Below, in pieces: positions 60,313 through 64,000 of a stretch of DNA of 64,000 nt. The DNA is from OLB11 sp041392835 (GTDB lineage: Bacteria > Bacteroidota > Bacteroidia > Chitinophagales > Chitinophagaceae). The first letter of the stretch is position 1; each line of letters opens with the position of its first letter. The position numbers and the translations under genes were made by a program. Below the pieces are notes generated by a model. That model saw only the letters and a program-made list of their open reading frames with translations. It did no database searches and had not been told where the DNA came from. The stretch lies in NCBI GenBank assembly GCA_041392835.1, contig JAWKLF010000003.1, positions 304,369 to 368,368 of the forward strand, in the 5' to 3' direction.

Positions 60313-62799
60313 TTAACCATCATTGCCTTCTCCTTCATCTTTTTTCAAATTTTCATCCCTATTTTTCATTTCTTTTTTCTCCTGTTTTTTAGTTCGTGAC
60401 GATTTTGGCGAAGTCGTTGATTTTGGGTTTTTATTGTTTTTGTCTTTTCTGTTTCCAAACATTACTTGAAGGTTTAATCCTACTGTTTGAGTTAGATTTT
60501 TTCTATATAATTCTTGATAATACAATTCATTTCTGTTGTAAATAGTAGTAGTACCTAAGGTATTGAATACATCATTGACATTCAGTGTTAGATTGACCAA
60601 ATTTTTGTACAAGGATTTCTTGATAGCTAAATCTGTGTACCAATAGGGTAGTATTTCGCCTTGCGATGTTACAGTTTTAGCAAAAAAGTTACCACTGAGT
60701 TGCACATTAAAATCATGAGGGAGTTTGTAATTTGTAATTAATTTTAAGAAGCCTCCATAGCCTGTGTTTGAAATACTTTTGTCAATGTTATTGCCATTAA
60801 TTTTATTTCTAAAAATATTTAAATTAATGGTGGCATCCCATGTTGGCAATATGAAAATTTTATTCATAACTTCTACTCCGTAGGTAGTGCCATAGGATAA
60901 ATTTTGAGTTTGAGTAAAGGTAGTTCCATCAGTATTAAATCGTCTGTAACGTTGTATTAATCCGTTGGTATATTGATAATAGGCACTAACCAGAAAAAGG
61001 TTATTATTCATGTATTGATTGCTATAAGAAGCTTCTAAAGCATGAATAAATTCAGGCTTCAAATTTGGATTTCCTACATTGGTATCTTGCGGATTGCTAA
61101 CATTGATATAGGGTATTAATTGAAAAAAATTGGGCCTATCATATCTTCTTGTATAGCTCAATGTAATATCTTCTTTGTTTGTCAATTTATGATTTATAAA
61201 CAATGTTGGAAAAAGATTGAAATAGCTATTTTTTGCTCCTACATTATATTGATATATAAACCCTTCATAAGCAAAATACTCACCTCTTAAACCTACTTGT
61301 AACGAAGTCTTTTTAAACTGATTTGAATAGGTTGCATAAACGCCATGTACTTGTTGTGTAAAATTAAATTTGTTTTTTAGTATAGTTTCAGGCACTTCAG
61401 CTTGATTGGCATATTGTATTGTTGGCTGATTTTCTGATTGAAAATTAAAGTAGTTTGTTTTTTCACCAAATTCAATTTTTGCTTTTTCACTTAGTGGTTT
61501 TACATAATCTATTTGAAAAGTTATATTATAGTTTCCTCCATCTATAGGGTTATGTTGGTCAAAATAGCTTGTTTCATTTCTGTTTCCGTCAAAAATTGAG
61601 GTAGTAAAGTCGCTTCTTCGTTTGTAAAATCTTCTACTCAGATTGGTTTCTATATTTAAGGTTTCTTTCGGATTTTTTCCTGTGTGAGCAAATTTTATGT
61701 TTGAGGTAAGTCCAAGTGGTTGACCATTATAATCGTTTACTCTTTTCATGCCGTTCAAAAGAGAGTCTTTTTCATTTCTATTTTCTATTTGCACAGTTTC
61801 TACACCTTTGCCACTTGCATTAAAAATACTTTCTGTAAATGTGATGCTATTTTTTGAATTGAAATTATATTCTACTCCAAAGTTTGCAAAGACACTTGTG
61901 TGGTTTCTATCTTTAAAAGAAGTTGAATTGTATGTGTAATCGTTTGCAAAATTTGTTCGATAGTTTTCACCCTTTTCCCAAGTACAGTTTTTTCTGTAAT
62001 TACTATTTAAGAAAATATTCCACTTTTTGATATTTGCATTGAGATTAATGCCTGCATTTAATTTTAATGGATATGTAGCACCAAGATTAATAGAGCCATT
62101 GTAGCCTTTTTTTCTATCTTTTTTTAATATTATATTTAATATACCATTTGCGCCCTGCGATTCATATTTTGATGAAGGGTTTGTAATCACTTCTATACTT
62201 TCTATACTTGCTGCAGGTATGGCTTTTAAGGCTTCTTGAGGGTCGTCGCCAAACATGGCAGAAGGTTTTCCATCTATGAAAATCATAATACTTTCTTTGC
62301 CTCGTATGCTTACACCTCCATCAGCATCAACATTGACGCTAGGTACATTTCGTAATAAATCTTCAGCACTTCCTCCAGCGCTTGTAATGTTTTTGTCTAC
62401 GTTAAACACTTTTTTATCTGGATGTATTTCAATAGTATTTTTTTCTCCTTTTACTGTAACGCCTTCTAGTGTTGAAGTTAATTTATCTAATAAAACATCT
62501 CCTATATTTTTTTCTTGGTTTTCGATTACAACATCACTTTCATATGCTTGATAGCCCAAGGAAGAAATAATAAGATGATAATTTCCAGGGTTAATATTTT
62601 TGATTTCAAACTTGCCATTTTCGTTGCTGTGTGCACCTATAGTTTTAGCGTTTTCTGTTTTTGATTTTAAAACAATTGTAGCATAATATAAAGGTTTTTT
62701 AGAACTTGTATTTTCTTTTACAAATCCTTTAAGTGAGCCATTTTGAGCTAAGGCATTTATGGTACTCAACAATAGTATAATGGAAATAAAGATGCGCAT
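60313..62799 (-). CDS. TonB-dependent-receptor-like outer-membrane barrel protein
   Basis: 828 residues. Signal peptide (ends TINALAQ), carboxypeptidase-regulatory-like domain at 22-105 (LKGFVKENTSSKKPLYYATIVL, NPGNYHLIISSLGYQAYE), plug domain (TVKGEKNTIEIHPDKKVFNVD, EDLLRNVPSVNVDADGGVSIRG, SIMIFIDGKPSAMFGDDP, SIESIEVITNPSSKYESQGANGILNIILKK), then the outer-membrane beta-barrel (OMP_b-brl family). No SusD partner adjoins. The last 45 residues are an unusual Lys/Glu/Asn-rich tail beyond the barrel (FGNRKDKNNKNPKSTTSPKS onward). Confidence 0.92.
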   Translation of the reverse strand: MRIFISIILLLSTINALAQNGSLKGFVKENTSSKKPLYYATIVLKSKTENAKTIGAHSNENGKFEIKNINPGNYHLIISSLGYQAYESDVVIENQEKNIGDVLLDKLTSTLEGVTVKGEKNTIEIHPDKKVFNVDKNITSAGGSAEDLLRNVPSVNVDADGGVSIRGKESIMIFIDGKPSAMFGDDPQEALKAIPAASIESIEVITNPSSKYESQGANGILNIILKKDRKKGYNGSINLGATYPLKLNAGINLNANIKKWNIFLNSNYRKNCTWEKGENYRTNFANDYTYNSTSFKDRNHTSVFANFGVEYNFNSKNSITFTESIFNASGKGVETVQIENRNEKDSLLNGMKRVNDYNGQPLGLTSNIKFAHTGKNPKETLNIETNLSRRFYKRRSDFTTSIFDGNRNETSYFDQHNPIDGGNYNITFQIDYVKPLSEKAKIEFGEKTNYFNFQSENQPTIQYANQAEVPETILKNKFNFTQQVHGVYATYSNQFKKTSLQVGLRGEYFAYEGFIYQYNVGAKNSYFNLFPTLFINHKLTNKEDITLSYTRRYDRPNFFQLIPYINVSNPQDTNVGNPNLKPEFIHALEASYSNQYMNNNLFLVSAYYQYTNGLIQRYRRFNTDGTTFTQTQNLSYGTTYGVEVMNKIFILPTWDATINLNIFRNKINGNNIDKSISNTGYGGFLKLITNYKLPHDFNVQLSGNFFAKTVTSQGEILPYWYTDLAIKKSLYKNLVNLTLNVNDVFNTLGTTTIYNRNELYYQELYRKNLTQTVGLNLQVMFGNRKDKNNKNPKSTTSPKSSRTKKQEKKEMKNRDENLKKDEGEGNDG

Positions 62800-62803
62800 T
62801 TTA

Positions 62804-62811
62804 CAAATGTA
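62804..62811 (-). promoter_or_regulatory. Outer-membrane receptor gene promoter, -7 element (predicts leaderless mRNA)
   Basis: CAAATGTA on the plus strand is TACATTTG on the minus strand, a full TAnnTTTG match ending exactly 4 nt before the ATG at 62799. Confidence 0.5.
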
Positions 62812-62956
62812 AATCTTAGCGTTCTTTCTATAGCTTAATATTGTGTGTAAATACTGTTAATTGTATTTGAACTATATTATTTCATTCAACAATATTTTTA
62901 GAATACTTGTTTAATTGTCATAAATATTTTAATATTACTAAATTAAATTACTAACT

Positions 62957-63196
62957 ATGAGAATTAAAACAATCAAAAGTCTATTATTCGTATTGTCTCT
63001 TTCTGCTTTTACTTTCGCAAGTTGTAGCGAAGAAGCTAAACCAGAAGCCAATACGGAATCTGAAAACACAGAAGAAGTAGCTCCTAAGGAAGCAGTCAAT
63101 AGTGATGACATGCCTGTAGAAACAAATGTTGCTGAGCCTACAGAAACTATGGATTCGGCAGATACTAGACCAACAAAACCATCTATAAAACAATAG
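62957..63196 (+). CDS. Small acidic lipoprotein of unknown function
   Basis: 79 residues. Lipoprotein signal MRIKTIKSLLFVLSLSAFTF followed by ASC, with the acylated Cys at 23. The mature part is disordered and rich in Glu, Thr, Pro, Asn and Asp (EEAKPEANTESENTEEVAP). No family recognised. The genuine signal and lipobox make it a believable gene. Confidence 0.65.
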   Translation: MRIKTIKSLLFVLSLSAFTFASCSEEAKPEANTESENTEEVAPKEAVNSDDMPVETNVAEPTETMDSADTRPTKPSIKQ

Positions 63197-63225
63197 ATTT
63201 TTTTTAATTTTAAAGGAATAGGCTA

Positions 63226-64000
63226 CTAAATTTGTCTATTCCTTTCTTTACTTATTGATCTTTTAATGAGTAACTCAATGAGCCAGTGCTCTATACGATG
63301 ATGTGTAGGTATGATAATACCTGCAATGGCCACAAATATTAATATTTCTAAAAAAGGGGTATGATGAGTAAGTTCTTCTACTAATGGATGAAGTAGTAGA
63401 GTTATAAACTCAAAGAAAAATAATAAGGAAATAATTCCTAAAAATTTTATCAACGATGTTTTGATTCTTCTGCGTGATAGGAGTATAGTTAAGATAAAAA
63501 GTAAAGGAATAAATAGTGCTATTAGAATTAATTGTAGCTGTTGTCTTCTTGTTTCCTTTTGTAGAATAGCTTCTTCAATTTGTTGTTGTTGTCTAATATT
63601 TTCGTTGAATTTTATTTGTTCAGAAAACCGTGTTTTCTCTTCACCAAGCAATGTATCTTTTAGTATATTAGCTTTGGATAAATAATAGTAAGCACTATCC
63701 ATCTTCTTTTGATTTGAATACATTGAAGCTAAAAAAACGGATGCATTGAGTTCACGGGATAAAAAATTATCTTTTTGAGATAGAAATAGTGCTTCCTTGG
63801 CATAAAAGGATGCAGAATCTTTCATTTGTACACTTTGAAATACTCTTGCCATCCCTAAATTGATTTCGCATAATAAATCTTCATCGTTTGCTTCTAACAT
63901 ATACTCTTTTGCTAGTCGATAATTTAAAAGTGCGCTATCAAAGTTTTTTAAATAGTAATGCACGTTGCCCAAGCCTATCATAGAAAAACCAATATTGTAG
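63226..64000 (-). CDS. TPR protein with C-terminal membrane helices (N-terminus outside window)
   Basis: The frame is open from the window edge at 64000 to the stop at 63226. Visible residues: TPR units (NIGFSMIGLGNVHYYLKNFDSALLNYRLAKEYM, INLGMARVFQSVQMKDSASFYAKEA, LNASVFLASMYSNQKKMDSAYYYL), a coiled-coil stretch (KFNENIRQQQQIEEAILQKET), then two or three helices (LILIALFIPLLFILTILL and beyond). In Bacteroidota this build belongs to TPR sensor proteins, often with a histidine kinase or DNA-binding end, but here the chain ends after the helices with RSISKERNRQI. The upstream part is missing. Confidence 0.75.
   Translation of the reverse strand, partial: YNIGFSMIGLGNVHYYLKNFDSALLNYRLAKEYMLEANDEDLLCEINLGMARVFQSVQMKDSASFYAKEALFLSQKDNFLSRELNASVFLASMYSNQKKMDSAYYYLSKANILKDTLLGEEKTRFSEQIKFNENIRQQQQIEEAILQKETRRQQLQLILIALFIPLLFILTILLSRRRIKTSLIKFLGIISLLFFFEFITLLLHPLVEELTHHTPFLEILIFVAIAGIIIPTHHRIEHWLIELLIKRSISKERNRQI

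Noticed and set aside
1..64000. tRNA, rRNA, CRISPR arrays, prophage or complete insertion sequences
   Set aside because: No tRNA arm patterns, regular spacer repeats, phage genes or transposase genes were seen on reading both strands; a tRNAscan/Infernal run would be decisive.

Overview
The window (about 35% G+C) comes from a free-living Bacteroidota bacterium, most like the Chitinophagales/Sphingobacteriia side of the phylum. Evidence: type IX secretion C-terminal domains (type A and type B), an ExbB-ExbD-ExbD-TonB locus, TonB-type outer-membrane barrels, phylum-restricted small families (DUF2795, IPExxxVDY-like, DUF5686), and promoters of the Bacteroidota form TTG-N19-TAnnTTTG in front of many genes. 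No tRNA, rRNA, CRISPR array, intact insertion sequence or prophage was seen. It looks like ordinary chromosome.

Layout. 0-10 kb: 5' part of pyrG, an LpxD-type acyltransferase, an L,D-transpeptidase lipoprotein, metK, a thiolase, a phosphoesterase-MFS pair and DedA. 10-17 kb: DUF2795, lolD-bshC, a secreted endonuclease/phosphatase, an isoaspartyl peptidase and a darA-darB pair for a dialkylresorcinol. 17-23 kb: rpsL-rpsG (no fusA behind them), a small His/Arg-rich secreted protein, a frameshifted restriction-endonuclease relic, a large FnIII/T9SS protein, and ribBA with an IPExxxVDY-like gene. 23-31 kb: a nucleotide-sugar operon (DegT aminotransferase, UDP-glucose dehydrogenase, UDP-xylose synthase), a structured non-coding stretch resembling 6S RNA, an outer-membrane protein with Kdo transferase, and a predicted six-bladed propeller secreted by T9SS. 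31-43 kb: a PD40/TPR protein, an alanine symporter, TspO, a GH3-family ligase with an unusual DegT-fold enzyme in which His replaces the PLP lysine, TauE/SafE, the TonB energising operon, and an orphan ketosynthase. 43-52 kb: a DEAD-box helicase with an attenuator-like leader, an SDR, an ECF sigma/anti-sigma-like/periplasmic trio, a second L,D-transpeptidase, GtrA and RNase Z. 52-64 kb: four glycosyltransferases and a formyltransferase around a divergent promoter, DUF5686 and TonB-type outer-membrane proteins, a small lipoprotein and a truncated TPR membrane protein.

Much of the window serves the cell envelope: lipid A/Kdo, peptidoglycan cross-linking, lipoprotein release, nucleotide sugars, surface glycans, T9SS cargo and TonB energy. 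The most notable unexplained signals are the 6S-like RNA candidate at 26.9-27.1 kb, competing hairpins in the helicase leader, the Lys-to-His DegT enzyme beside GH3, the decayed restriction gene, and a group of genes whose -7 element ends exactly 4 nt before the start codon, which predicts leaderless mRNAs.
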